Part shown: piece after piece, positions 16,152 to 27,215 of the stretch
How the letters are laid out: each line of letters opens with the position of its first letter
Position numbering within the stretch: the stretch's first letter is position 1
From: Roseicella sp. DB1501
GTDB taxonomy: Bacteria > Pseudomonadota > Alphaproteobacteria > Acetobacterales > Acetobacteraceae
DNA length: 64,000 nucleotides
NCBI RefSeq assembly: GCF_013112485.1
Contig: NZ_JABFHG010000007.1
Coordinates: forward strand, 1 to 64,000
Direction of reading: 5' to 3'
Program-made: the position numbers and the translations under genes
The notes under the pieces: model-generated
What the model saw: only the letters and a program-made list of their open reading frames with translations
Database searches by the model: none
Told to the model about the DNA's origin: nothing

Positions 16152-17204
16152 TCAGGCCGAGGCCGGCGCCCGCCGCTCGTAGATTGTGCCCGGCTTGGTG
16201 ATCACCACCCAGGCGACTCGGGCCATCTTGGCGGCAAGCGCCACGACGGCCTTGTTGTTGTGCATTCGCTTCTGCAACCCGTCGAGCCAGCCGCCGAGGC
16301 GGTCCCGGGTGCGGTCGAGATGAAGCAGGCATGATCTCGCACCATGAACGAAGAGGCGACGCAGATACGAGCTGCCCCGCTTGCTGATCCCCAGCATCGT
16401 CGTTTTCCCGCCGGTGGAGTACTCACGAGGTACAAGCCCGAGCCAGGCGGCCATGTGGCGCCCTTTGCGGAACTGCGTTCCCTTGCCGGCCGCCGCGAGA
16501 AGCCCTGTGGCCGCAAGAGGGCCGATGCCCGGGATTGTCATCAGGCGCCTTGCGGTGTCGTCCGTGGCCGCGACGTCCTCTATCTCACGCGTCACCTCGG
16601 CGATGCGGGCTTCGAGCCCCCTGACATCCTCGAACAGGCTTGCCAGCAGACGCCGCATCGCTGGCGTCAGGTCGTTGCTCTCGTCCGCCAGCACGGCGGG
16701 AAAGTCAGACTTGAACCGGCCAGCACCCTGATGCATCGCGATCCCGTACTCGAGGCAGAAGGCCCGCATCTGGCAGATCACGCGGGTCCGTTGCGCGACA
16801 AGACGGTCACGGACCCGGTGGAGGGCCTGGAGGTCGACCTGCTCGGGTGATTTCACCTCGACGAAGCGCATCGTCGGACGCGAAACCGCCTCAGCGATAG
16901 CCTCGGCATCGATCTGATCGTTCTTGTTGCTCTTGATGTAGGGCTTCACGAACTTCGCCGGCACGATGCGAACCGTGTGCCCAATCGCCTGGAGCTTACG
17001 CGCCAGCCATTGCGAACCGGGGCACGCCTCCATCCCGACGACGGTTGGAGCTGCGCGCTCGAAAAATTGCACGAGCGTCTCGCGCCGGAAGGTTGCTCGC
17101 TGGACTGGTGTGCCGGCGGCGTCGAGGCCGCAGTCGTGAAAGAGGTTCTTGCCCAGATCGATGCCGAACACAGCGGCATCGTGTGGCTTGTTGCGGATGG
17201 CCAT
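16152..17204 (-). CDS. IS110-family DEDD transposase
   Basis: 350 residues starting at the ATG behind ggagcag. The N-terminal RuvC-like DEDD domain shows FGIDLGKNLFHDCGLD, VVGMEACPGSQWLA and SNKNDQIDAEAIAEAV. A coiled linker follows, then the C-terminal transposase_20 domain with LMTIPGIGPLAATGLLAA, FRKGRHMAAWLGLVPREYSTGGK and the Ser-containing ISKRGSSYLRRLFVHGAR. All key residues appear present, so it is probably functional. It recombines DNA guided by the element's own RNA in known members. Confidence 0.9.
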   Translation of the reverse strand: MAIRNKPHDAAVFGIDLGKNLFHDCGLDAAGTPVQRATFRRETLVQFFERAAPTVVGMEACPGSQWLARKLQAIGHTVRIVPAKFVKPYIKSNKNDQIDAEAIAEAVSRPTMRFVEVKSPEQVDLQALHRVRDRLVAQRTRVICQMRAFCLEYGIAMHQGAGRFKSDFPAVLADESNDLTPAMRRLLASLFEDVRGLEARIAEVTREIEDVAATDDTARRLMTIPGIGPLAATGLLAAAGKGTQFRKGRHMAAWLGLVPREYSTGGKTTMLGISKRGSSYLRRLFVHGARSCLLHLDRTRDRLGGWLDGLQKRMHNNKAVVALAAKMARVAWVVITKPGTIYERRAPASA

Positions 17205-17274
17205 TTGCTGCTCCCTTCTATCGGACTCTGCCTCATCAGAATGAGGCGGGGAGACGGGGCGGACCATCCCATTA

Positions 17275-17535
17275 ATGCTGACGCCCGCCGCGAAGCGGGA
17301 GGCCGTGGCGCATGCCTGCACGGAGCACGGTGTGAGCCAGCGGCGGGCGTGTGAAGTCCTTGCGGTGGACCGCTCGAGCGTGCGCTACAGGTCCGTTCGC
17401 TCTGACGACGCCAGTCTGCGGGAAGCGATGAAGATGATGGCGTCGGAACGCCGCCGCTTCGGCTACAGGCGCATCCATGTGATGCTCCAGCGCCAGGGTA
17501 TCTCGATGAACCTCAAGAAGCTCAGACGGCTCTAT
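17275..17535 (+). mobile_element. IS3-family orfB remnant (5' part)
   Basis: The frame from 17275 reads LTPAAKREAVAHACTEHGVSQRRACEVLAVDRSSVRYRSVR and RRRFGYRRIHVMLQRQGISMNLKKLRRLYR, the HTH_21 start of an IS407-like OrfB. After RRLYR at about 17535 it turns into unrelated sequence and stops at 17640. The catalytic rve domain is missing. Together with 15812-15915 it is one IS3 element, split by the IS110 copy and deleted at both ends. Confidence 0.8.
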
Positions 17536-17689
17536 CGTGGGCTTTGGCGCCGCGACTTAATCGCGGAAGCGGACGCCGCGCTGATCAAGGCGAGGACGCT
17601 TGGCCCATCGGTTTCGCGCATTTTGCCGGCCCAGTTGTAGCGCACCTGGTGCTCGCGGCGGGGTCTGAAGGAACCGCCGCCCTGGGCAG

Positions 17690-17988
17690 CCGTTCTGTCG
17701 CTACGATCAGCTTCTGGAACTGCGCGACGACCTGATCGTGCGGCTGAACCGAGCGGTCGACCGGCCGAGATCGTAAGCGCCGCTGCCGCACTGTGCGAAG
17801 TCGAATCGCTCGCGTCACAATCTCTTGAAAACTTTCTTCCCTATCACGCGGTACGGGCCGATCTTTTCGCCCGCACTGGCCGAACTGACGCGGCGCTGGT
17901 CGCATACCGCAAAGCCCTTGCGCTCGAGCCGAGCGTCGCCGAAGCGCGCTGGCTTGAACGCAAGGCGCCAGCGCTCAAGAGGATTTAA
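17690..17988 (+). pseudogene. C-terminal remnant of a SigJ-like ECF sigma factor (DUF6596 end)
   Basis: Two frames together read YDQLLELRDDLIVRLNRAV and, after a shift, FLPYHAVRADLFARTGRTDAALVAYRKALALEPSVAEARWLERK before a stop at 17986-17988. This is the TPR-like C-terminal end of long ECF sigma factors with a DUF6596 domain. The sigma-2 and sigma-4 regions are gone. It is debris between the IS cluster and the mobilizable element. The family call is from recall of the LNRAV...ADLxxRxGR pattern. Confidence 0.5.
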
Positions 17989-18135
17989 GGAAAGGCTATT
18001 GTGTCGTCCATCACATCGCCACAAGACTTGAAAACATCACCCTCATCGTCGTCAGTCTACGATTTGAATTTTCGGTCCAAATCTCGGTTTGAGAACAGTG
18101 ACTGATGTGTGTTCGGCGCTGATGCCCCCCATCGG

Positions 18136-18402
18136 TCATGCCCGACCATGGTGCCCTTGCGCGACGGTGGGCGTCTCTTCTTTCCGTTGCGCTGCGAACG
18201 CTTCTTTCCCCTTTTCGGCCCAGAGCATGCGGGCCTGTTCGCCATGATCGCTTTGCAGCTTGTCGGCCATCCAGAGCAGCGCGCCGTAGATCATGGCGCG
18301 GTCGTTGCCTGTCAGGTCGACGATCCCGGCCTTGACGACGAGGCCGCCGAGTTCGATCAGATGTCGCGTGCGCTTTCGGCGCTCCACCTGCCAGGCGCGC
18401 AT
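18136..18402 (-). CDS. traD: Conjugal transfer protein TraD (small, Ti-type)
   Basis: 88 residues: MRAWQVERRKRTRHLIELGGLVVKAGIVDL, then DRAMIYGALLWMAD. The RRxxRHLIELGGLVxKAG pattern is the small TraD of rhizobial/Ti-type transfer regions (not the large coupling ATPase). The start was chosen because TGA of traC and this ATG are joined as TGACATG. With traC and traA it surrounds the oriT. Confidence 0.78.
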   Translation of the reverse strand: MRAWQVERRKRTRHLIELGGLVVKAGIVDLTGNDRAMIYGALLWMADKLQSDHGEQARMLWAEKGKEAFAAQRKEETPTVAQGHHGRA

Positions 18403-18403
18403 G

Positions 18404-18730
18404 TCATGCCGCGCCCGCGCCGCCAGATGCCGGTTGCGCGCGGCCCGGTTGCGGTTGAGCGCTGCCCGCGTCGCGGTCAGACGCTGATGCAGCTCGCCGC
18501 GACCGGCCCTGAAAGAACGCGGCGCCACGCTTGGCCCATGCCTCCCTCTTTCCGGCGTCTTTGGTTTCGGCCAGCACGATCAGCGCGCCCGCCAGTTCGT
18601 CGGCGCTGAGGGCGTCGGCGCCGGTCGAGATGACCAGTTCGCCAAGCTGCTGCACCTTGCGGGCTTTCAGGTCTCGCGCCTTGTCTTCAAGCGACTTCAG
18701 TTCCGCGTCGAAGTCCCGTGGCTTGCGCAT
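18404..18730 (-). CDS. traC: Conjugal transfer protein TraC-like
   Basis: 108 residues: MRKPRDFDAELKSLEDKARDLKARKVQQLGELVISTGADALSADELAGALIV, a charged helical start, then KREAWAKRGAAFFQ and a low-complexity Ala/Gly tail. This is the TraC/TraD-like accessory family found divergent from traA in Ti-type mobilizable elements. A ggagg site lies 5 nt before the chosen ATG; in-frame ATGs at 18733 and 18742 are alternatives. It is expected to help the relaxosome at the adjacent oriT. Confidence 0.75.
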   Translation of the reverse strand: MRKPRDFDAELKSLEDKARDLKARKVQQLGELVISTGADALSADELAGALIVLAETKDAGKREAWAKRGAAFFQGRSRRAASASDRDAGSAQPQPGRAQPASGGAGAA

Positions 18731-18842
18731 CATGTCCTCCATAAGCTGTTGATGGAGCGATGATAGTTGAGGGCCTGCCAGAATGCTGTAAGGTTGCCGG
18801 GACGGGCTGGAACGGCGCGAGCAGTCCCGAGAAATTAGTTTC

Positions 18843-18878
18843 GAGGGCGCGCTTATACGTCGTTCCGACGTGCGCTTC
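18843..18878 (-). other. Candidate origin of transfer (oriT) of Ti/RSF1010 type
   Basis: Between divergent traC and traA, the minus strand reads ACGTCG-GAA-CGACGT (hairpin 18871-18857) followed by ATAAGCGCGCCCT. The RSF1010 nic region, as I recall it, is TAAGTGCG/CCCT, one mismatch away, with a hairpin just upstream, and Ti-plasmid oriT has AGGGCGC..TTATACGTCG. The expected cut is in GCG/CCCT at about 18847-18848. A MOBQ-type relaxase gene begins 24 bp away. Confidence 0.72.
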
Positions 18879-18901
18879 GCCGTGGTGATGTTCGGATCGC
18901 A

Positions 18902-21832
18902 ATGGCGATCTTTCATCTTCACGTCAAGGTCATCGGCCGCAAGTCCGGCTCCAGCGCGGTGGCCTCCGCCGCCTACCGCTCGGCCTCGCGGTTGCGCGAC
19001 GACCGGCTTGAGCGAAGCCATGACTTCTCCAACAAGCGCGGCGTCATCCATTCCGAGGTCATGCTGCCGGAAGATGCGCCCGAACAATGGCGCGACCGCG
19101 AGCGGCTTTGGAACGATGTCGAGGCGTTCGAGGTCAGGAAGGACGCCCAGCTTGCCCGCGAGGTGGAGTTCGCCTTGCCACGCGAGATGACGCAAGCACA
19201 GGGCATCGAACTGGCCCGCGACTTCGTGCAGTCCGAATTTGTCGATCAGGGCATGATCGCCGACCTCAATGTGCATTGGGACATGGCCGAGGATGGGACG
19301 GCCAAGCCTCACGCCCATGTCATGCTGAACATGCGATCCGTGGACGAGGACGGCTTCGGCCCGAAGGTGCGGGAGTGGAACCGCACCGAGATGGTCGAGC
19401 GTTGGCGCGAACGCTGGGCCGAACTGGCCAACGAGCGGCTGGCCGAACTCGACATCGACGCGCGCATCGACCATCGCAGCCTTGAGGCGCAGGGCATCGC
19501 GCTGGAGCCGCAAAGCCAGATCGGCGCGCCCGCGCAACGGATCGAAGGCGAAGGGATCGAGGCCGCCGACCGCGCGGAAATGCACCGCGAGATCGCGCAC
19601 AACAACGGCGCCCGCATCATCGCCGATCCTTCCATCGCGCTGGACGCCATCACGCACCAGCAATCCACCTTCACGCGGCGCGACATGGCGATGTTCGCGC
19701 ACCGGCACAGTGACGGGATCGACCAGTTCAACGAGGTCATGGGCGCGATGCGTGGCGCTCCCGATCTGGTCGAACTTGGCAGGGACGAACGGGGCGAGGA
19801 CCGCTTCACCACCCGCGACATGATCGAGACCGAACAGCGCCTGCACCGCGCCGCCGAAGTCATGGCGGAGAAGGAGCGCCATGAGGTCGGCGACAGAGAC
19901 CGCGAAACGGCGCTGGCGCGTGCGGAAGCGCGCGGCCTTGTCCTTTCGGGAGAGCAGGCCGAGGCGCTGGCGCATATCACGGACGGGCGCGATCTGGGCG
20001 TTGTGGTCGGTTATGCCGGGACGGGGAAGAGCGCGATGCTGGGCGTGGCGCGCGAAGCCTGGGAAGCGGCTGGCTATGAAGTCCGGGGCGTGGCGCTGTC
20101 CGGCATCGCCGCCGAGAATCTGGAAAGCGGATCGGGCATCGCATCACGCACCATCGCCAGCTTGGAACATGGTTGGGGACAGGGCCGCGACGTGCTCACT
20201 TCCCGCGATGTGCTTGTCATCGACGAGGCGGGCATGGTCGGCACGCGCCAGTTGGAGCGCGTGCTGTCCCATGCCGCCGAGGCTGGCGCCAAGGTGGTGC
20301 TGGTCGGCGATCCCCAGCAGTTGCAATCCATCGAGGCCGGCGCGGCGTTCCGCTCGATCTTCGAGCGCCACGGCGGGGCGGAGATCGGCGAGGTGCGCCG
20401 CCAGCGGGAGGACTGGCAGCGCGACGCCACGCGCGATCTGGCGACCGGCCGAACCGGCGATGCGATCCATGCCTATGACAGTCACGGCATGTTGCATGAG
20501 GCCGCGTCACGCGAACGGGCGCGCGATGATCTGATCGACCGCTGGGATCGCGACCGGCAGGCGTCGCCTGACCGCAGCCGCATCATACTCACCCACACCA
20601 ACGACGAGGTTCGCGCCCTCAACGAGGCCGCGCGCGAACGGATGCGGGAAGCCGGCGATCTCGGCGATGACGTGCGCTTGGTGGTCGAACGCGGTGAGCG
20701 CGGCTTCGCCAGCGGAGATCGCGTCATGTTCCTTCAGAACGAGCGCGGCCTTGGCGTCAAGAACGGCACGCTCGGCACCATCGAACAGGTCAGCACGCAG
20801 AGCATAACCGTGCTCACCGATGATGGCCGTTCCGTTGGCTTCGACCTCAAGGATTACGACCGCATCGACCACGGCTATGCCGCGACCATCCACAAGGCGC
20901 AGGGCATGACCGTGGACCGCACGCATGTTCTGGCGACACCGGGCCTGGATGCTCACGGCAGCTATGTCGCCCTGTCGCGCCATCGCGACAGCATGGACCT
21001 GCACTATGGCCGCGATGACTTCGCTGACGAGAATAGGCTTGTCCGCACCCTGTCGCGCGACCGCGCCAAGGACATGGCGTCAGATTACGAGCCGGCACAG
21101 AGCTACGCCGAGCGGCGCGGCATCACCTTCCGCGGGCGCGTGGAGCGGGTGGTCGAGATCGTCAAGCAGGTTCCCAAGAAGGTGCGCGGCATGTTCGATG
21201 GCCTGCGCCTGCCTGCCGATGGCGGGCAGGAGCCGGAACGGGCGGCGCTGGAAAGGGAGAATGCGGCAGACCCGGAGAAGGCTTTGCGCCGCGCCCGGAC
21301 CAAGGCGCTCATCCGCCATGCCCGCGCCGTGGATGCGATCTTCGAGGTGCAGGAGCGGGGCGGCAATGCCAGCCCGGAGCAGGTGAAGGAATTGCAAGAA
21401 GCCCGCAAGGTCTTCGAGGAGGTGCGGCCCCATGGCTCGCACGATGCCGAGGCCGCCTACAAGAAGAGCCCGGAACTTGCCTCGGAAGCGGCCACGGGAC
21501 GCACCGCCCGCGCGATCCGCGCCCTACAGCTCGAGACCGAGCTGCGCACCGATCCGCAGCGCCGCGCCGACCGCTTCGTGGAGCGTTGGCGGAGCCTCGA
21601 CCGCGCCAGCCAGCACCAGTACCAAGCGGGCGACATGTCCGGCTACAAGGCCACGCGGTCGGCGATGGGCGACATGGCAAAGAGTCTCGAACGCGATCCG
21701 CAGCTTGAATCCATCCTCGAAGGCCGCAAGAGAGACCTCGGCATCGGGATCGACTCGGGCCGCAGCCTTGGTCGGGAACTCGCCTTCAGCCACGGCATCG
21801 ACCTCGGCATAGGCCGGGGCATCGGACTCTAA
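18902..21832 (+). CDS. traA: TraA conjugative relaxase-helicase (MOBQ, Ti type)
   Basis: 976 residues. The N-terminal MobA/MobL relaxase starts MAIFHLHVKVIGRKSGSSAVASAAYRSAS, with a candidate nicking Tyr at 25 and the metal-binding HVHWDM/KPHAHVMLNMR-type histidines near 125-145. A TraI-like SF1 helicase follows: Walker A GYAGTGKSAML near 370-380, Walker B VLVIDEAGMVGTRQL, GDPQQLQSI, and the C-terminal HGYAATIHKAQGMTVDRTHV and YVALSRHRDSMDLHYG. The tail is a charged helical region. It would nick the adjacent oriT and unwind the transferred strand. No mating-pair genes are in view, so the element is probably mobilizable rather than self-transferring. Confidence 0.92.
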   Translation: MAIFHLHVKVIGRKSGSSAVASAAYRSASRLRDDRLERSHDFSNKRGVIHSEVMLPEDAPEQWRDRERLWNDVEAFEVRKDAQLAREVEFALPREMTQAQGIELARDFVQSEFVDQGMIADLNVHWDMAEDGTAKPHAHVMLNMRSVDEDGFGPKVREWNRTEMVERWRERWAELANERLAELDIDARIDHRSLEAQGIALEPQSQIGAPAQRIEGEGIEAADRAEMHREIAHNNGARIIADPSIALDAITHQQSTFTRRDMAMFAHRHSDGIDQFNEVMGAMRGAPDLVELGRDERGEDRFTTRDMIETEQRLHRAAEVMAEKERHEVGDRDRETALARAEARGLVLSGEQAEALAHITDGRDLGVVVGYAGTGKSAMLGVAREAWEAAGYEVRGVALSGIAAENLESGSGIASRTIASLEHGWGQGRDVLTSRDVLVIDEAGMVGTRQLERVLSHAAEAGAKVVLVGDPQQLQSIEAGAAFRSIFERHGGAEIGEVRRQREDWQRDATRDLATGRTGDAIHAYDSHGMLHEAASRERARDDLIDRWDRDRQASPDRSRIILTHTNDEVRALNEAARERMREAGDLGDDVRLVVERGERGFASGDRVMFLQNERGLGVKNGTLGTIEQVSTQSITVLTDDGRSVGFDLKDYDRIDHGYAATIHKAQGMTVDRTHVLATPGLDAHGSYVALSRHRDSMDLHYGRDDFADENRLVRTLSRDRAKDMASDYEPAQSYAERRGITFRGRVERVVEIVKQVPKKVRGMFDGLRLPADGGQEPERAALERENAADPEKALRRARTKALIRHARAVDAIFEVQERGGNASPEQVKELQEARKVFEEVRPHGSHDAEAAYKKSPELASEAATGRTARAIRALQLETELRTDPQRRADRFVERWRSLDRASQHQYQAGDMSGYKATRSAMGDMAKSLERDPQLESILEGRKRDLGIGIDSGRSLGRELAFSHGIDLGIGRGIGL

Positions 21833-21961
21833 CACCGCCTATTTTCCGCCGCCTATACCCCACAGCCCTACGACGCCTAAATCACTCTTGCACAACAAGA
21901 AATCCTTGGTCTGTCTGGTCTCTGCAATCGTCAGTAAAACCCGGCAGGAGGCAGCGAAGCC

Positions 21962-22177
21962 ATGCCCGCACCAGACCGTATCGTCCGCATGAAAACCATT
22001 CTCGCCCGCACCGGCCTGTCCCGGTCCACCATCTACCGCAAGATCGCCGAGGGCACGTTCCCGCCCCGGATTAAGATCAGCATCAACGGCGCCGGCTGGA
22101 GGGAATCCGACATCGACCGCTGGGTCGCCGATCCCGTGGCGTGGCGACCGCGAAGCGGGTCTGACTTCAATGACTGA
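21962..22177 (+). CDS. AlpA-family excisionase-like regulator
   Basis: 71 residues with a MerR-like winged helix: RIVRMKTILARTGLSRSTIYRKIAEGTFPPRIKISINGAGWRESDIDRWV. This is the AlpA/phage_AlpA pattern of small DNA-binding proteins that control excision or integrase expression of islands. It overlaps the next frame by 8 nt. Confidence 0.82.
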   Translation: MPAPDRIVRMKTILARTGLSRSTIYRKIAEGTFPPRIKISINGAGWRESDIDRWVADPVAWRPRSGSDFND

Positions 22178-22415
22178 TCGGGCAGACACCGCGCCGCATC
22201 GCAGAGGCGCCAAGCCGCCGACAGCATCGGAGCAGCTTGAAGCGCTGTTAGGCTATCCGTGGCCGTTCCCCGGCAGGCCGCCCAAACACGACCTCTCCAC
22301 ATGGACCGTCACCGACGATTGGCCCGATCCCGTTCCGGTGACGGAAGCCGAGATCGAGGTCTTCGAGCGATGGTTCGGCGATTTGTTCGACGAACTGTTT
22401 GGGCCGGACGCTTGA
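22170..22415 (+). CDS. Small acidic protein, function unknown
   Basis: 81 residues, coupled to alpA by an 8-nt overlap. It is proline-rich in the middle (LGYPWPFPGRPPKH) and ends in an acidic helix (EAEIEVFERWFGDLFDELFG). No family is recognised. Its position in the element suggests an accessory role with AlpA. Confidence 0.55.
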   Translation: MTDRADTAPHRRGAKPPTASEQLEALLGYPWPFPGRPPKHDLSTWTVTDDWPDPVPVTEAEIEVFERWFGDLFDELFGPDA

Positions 22416-22425
22416 ACATCCCCTA

Positions 22426-22454
22426 TTGCGGAATGAGTTATAGTGTGGTACATA
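22426..22454 (+). promoter_or_regulatory. Sigma70-like promoter of higBA
   Basis: TTGCGG at 22426-22431 and TACATA at 22449-22454 with a 17-bp spacer, 22 bp before the higB GTG. Just downstream CTCC-catcgtt-GGAG (about 22456-22470) forms a small inverted repeat that could be the HigA operator. Confidence 0.45.
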
Positions 22455-22476
22455 CTCCCATCGTTGGAGTGAGCCT

Positions 22477-22773
22477 GTGATCGTAGGCTTTCGGGATGAC
22501 TGGTTGCGGGCCTTCTTTGTGGATGATGTCCGCTCCCGCAACATCCCGGCCGATCTCGAAGCCCGGTTGTTCAGAAAGCTCCAGATGATCGACGACGCCG
22601 TGACCGATCAGGACTTGCGCGTACCGCCCAGCAATCACTTCGAGAAGCTGCGCGGCAATCTGGCGGGGTTGCATTCGATCCGCGTCAACCAGCAATGGCG
22701 GTTGATCTTCCGCTGGGATGGCGTGCGCGGCGAGGCGGACGGAATTTATCTGGACGATCACAGCTACCGATGA
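22477..22773 (+). CDS. higB: HigB-type toxin (RelE/ParE superfamily mRNA interferase)
   Basis: 98 residues from a GTG start. The host-inhibition HigB fold is shown by MIVGFRDDWLRAFFVDD, RLFRKLQMIDDAVTDQDLRVPPSNHFEKLRG and HSIRVNQQWRLIFRWDG. The conserved RVNxQWRLIFRW strand carries basic and aromatic residues used for ribosome-dependent mRNA cleavage. The antitoxin follows after 13 nt, the toxin-first order typical of hig loci. It probably stabilises the element. Confidence 0.9.
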   Translation: MIVGFRDDWLRAFFVDDVRSRNIPADLEARLFRKLQMIDDAVTDQDLRVPPSNHFEKLRGNLAGLHSIRVNQQWRLIFRWDGVRGEADGIYLDDHSYR

Positions 22774-22786
22774 AAGCGAGGCAAAG

Positions 22787-23095
22787 ATGCTGACCACCAA
22801 GCGCAAGCCGGCGACTGTCGGCGAAATCCTCACCGAAGAGTTCATGCAGCCGATGGGGTTGACGCAGGGTGCGCTCGCCGAGGCGATGGGCGTTCAGCGC
22901 AAGCATGTCAACGAACTGTGCGGCAACCGCAGAAACGTGACGGCGGCGACGGCCCTGATCCTGGCCCGTGTGTTCGGCAACAGCCCCGACTTCTGGCTCA
23001 ACGTGCAGCGGCGCAGCGATCTTTGGGAGGTGATGAACACGCCGAAGGAGCGCGAGCGGATCAAGCGCGCACGCCCGTTGCAGAGCGCGGCCTGA
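22787..23095 (+). CDS. higA: HigA-type antitoxin
   Basis: 102 residues. An XRE helix-turn-helix lies at about 15-75 (PATVGEILTEEFMQPMGLTQGALAEAMGVQRKHVNELCGNRRNVTAATALILARVFG), the VapI/HigA family signature, and SPDFWLNVQRRSDLWEV is the typical C-terminal end. The ATG chosen follows aaagc-agg-like spacing 13 nt after higB. It neutralises HigB and probably represses the operon. Confidence 0.9.
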   Translation: MLTTKRKPATVGEILTEEFMQPMGLTQGALAEAMGVQRKHVNELCGNRRNVTAATALILARVFGNSPDFWLNVQRRSDLWEVMNTPKERERIKRARPLQSAA

Positions 23096-23150
23096 GTCAT
23101 GCGACCTCACCGCTCGGGCCGGAACAACAGTTGAGAAGGAGGCATTGCCC

Positions 23151-24830
<1,680 letters not shown>

Positions 24831-24848
24831 GCAGGCGGGTCGCGCGGC

Positions 24849-24877
24849 CCTATAAGCGGTGGCGCCGGCCGGCGCAA
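24849..24877 (-). promoter_or_regulatory. Promoter of tRNA-Ser
   Basis: On the minus strand TTGCGC (24877-24872), a 17-bp spacer and TATAGG (24854-24849) stand 19 bp upstream of the mature tRNA 5' end. The rpmE promoter at 33009-33037 has exactly the same two hexamers and spacing. Confidence 0.6.
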
Positions 24878-24922
24878 CGCCCTTGCGGCCGGCAGCTCCC
24901 AGGGCCGCCCCCCTGCCCGGCG

Positions 24923-24952
24923 TTGACGTCACCGCGCCGCCGCCGCTATAAG
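24923..24952 (+). promoter_or_regulatory. Promoter of rplU-rpmA
   Basis: TTGACG at 24923-24928 and TATAAG at 24947-24952 with an 18-bp spacer, leaving a leader of about 115 nt before rplU. The 24831-25074 gap holds only this promoter, that of the tRNA, and GC-rich leader DNA; no other gene is seen. Confidence 0.6.
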
Positions 24953-25074
24953 CCCCGCCTCCCGGCGGCGCCCCTGCGCCGACGGCGGCCGCTCGCGGCC
25001 GGACATTCCATAGAACTTTCCGGGGCGGTGTCGCCTCGGCACGCAATCCTGGCCCGGCCAGGAGGGGCCGCACG

Positions 25075-25392
25075 ATGACCTTCGCAGTGATCCGCACCGG
25101 CGGAAAGCAGTACCGGGTGACGCCGAACGCCGTGCTCACGGTTGAGAAGCTGGAGGCCGAGCCCGGCGCCAGCATCACCTTCCACGACGTGCTGGCGCTC
25201 GGCACCGAGGGCGGCCTGACCCTCGGCGCGCCGACCGTCCCCGGGGCGAGCGTGACCGCCACCGTGGTCGAGCAGACCCGCGGCCCGAAGGTCATCATCC
25301 TCAAGAAGAAGCGCCGCCAGAACTACCGGCGCAAGCGCGGCCACCGGCAGGACCTGACCGTGCTGCGCATCGCCGAGATCGCGGCGGCCTAA
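25075..25392 (+). CDS. rplU: 50S ribosomal protein L21
   Basis: 105 residues, the standard length. [34 protein letters not shown] is the L21 start, and [29 protein letters not shown] is the conserved 23S-binding basic end. The ATG follows gaggggcc. It forms an operon with rpmA 12 nt downstream, the usual order before obgE. Confidence 0.97.
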   Translation: MTFAVIRTGGKQYRVTPNAVLTVEKLEAEPGASITFHDVLALGTEGGLTLGAPTVPGASVTATVVEQTRGPKVIILKKKRRQNYRRKRGHRQDLTVLRIAEIAAA

Positions 25393-25404
25393 GGAGACAG
25401 GACG

Positions 25405-26809
<1,405 letters not shown>

Positions 26810-26873
26810 GCCTTCGTTCGCGCCTTGCCGCCGGCTTCCCCGCGACGCCATGCACCGGCGTCGCGGGCCTCCG

Positions 26874-27038
26874 TCAGACGCCGCGGACCAGGCCGAAGAT
26901 CAGCGAGATCACGAACAGCACCAGGAAGATGGTGAACAGCACCTTGGCGATGCCGGCGGAGGCGGAGGCGATGCCACCGAAGCCGAACAGGCCGGCCACG
27001 AGGGCGATGACCAGGAAGATCAGGGTCCAGTAGAGCAT
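26874..27038 (-). CDS. DUF1328 small membrane protein
   Basis: 54 residues: [20 protein letters not shown], then [33 protein letters not shown], two hydrophobic helices with the typical [22 protein letters not shown] signature of DUF1328 (YtjA-like). Such genes are often in the alphaproteobacterial general stress regulon, and phyR lies next door. The region 27039-27215 between them shows no other gene. Confidence 0.88.
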   Translation of the reverse strand: MLYWTLIFLVIALVAGLFGFGGIASASAGIAKVLFTIFLVLFVISLIFGLVRGV

Positions 27039-27215
27039 GCGCGCGTCCTCCGCAGCGTTGGCCGCGGATGAACGCCAGCCTCCCGCCGCGGTTGCCGATG
27101 CTCAACGATCCGGCAGGAACATCCTGGTGCGGGCCCGGCCTCTCCGCCCCGCCCGGCGCGGCGACGGGCCGCCGGCCCGGCCACATTCCGGCGCATGGTG
27201 GCCCCGCGCAGGGCC

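Larger units (their letters stand above)
15911..17272 (-). mobile_element. IS110-family (IS1111-like) element inserted in the IS3 element
   Basis: The element has subterminal inverted repeats: ATGACCCGCCCCATC at 15916-15930, and GACGGGGCGGACCAT at 17253-17267, whose complement ATGGTCCGCCCCGTC matches 12 of 15. The transposase lies on the minus strand between them. About 220 bp at the end behind the transposase is non-coding, and about 50 bp lies ahead of it. Subterminal repeats and a long downstream non-coding end are traits of the IS1111 group. OrfA and OrfB pieces of one IS3 element flank it. Outer edges are good to a few bases. Confidence 0.75.

Noticed and set aside
24831-25074. Ribosomal-protein leader riboswitch before rplU
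   Set aside because: The leader is GC-rich with many possible stems, but I could not match any known L21 leader motif by eye.
27039-27215. EcfG-dependent promoter (GGAAC, 16-17 bp, CGTT) before DUF1328 or phyR
   Set aside because: GGAAC and CGTT words occur but not in the right order, strand and spacing, so no site is claimed.
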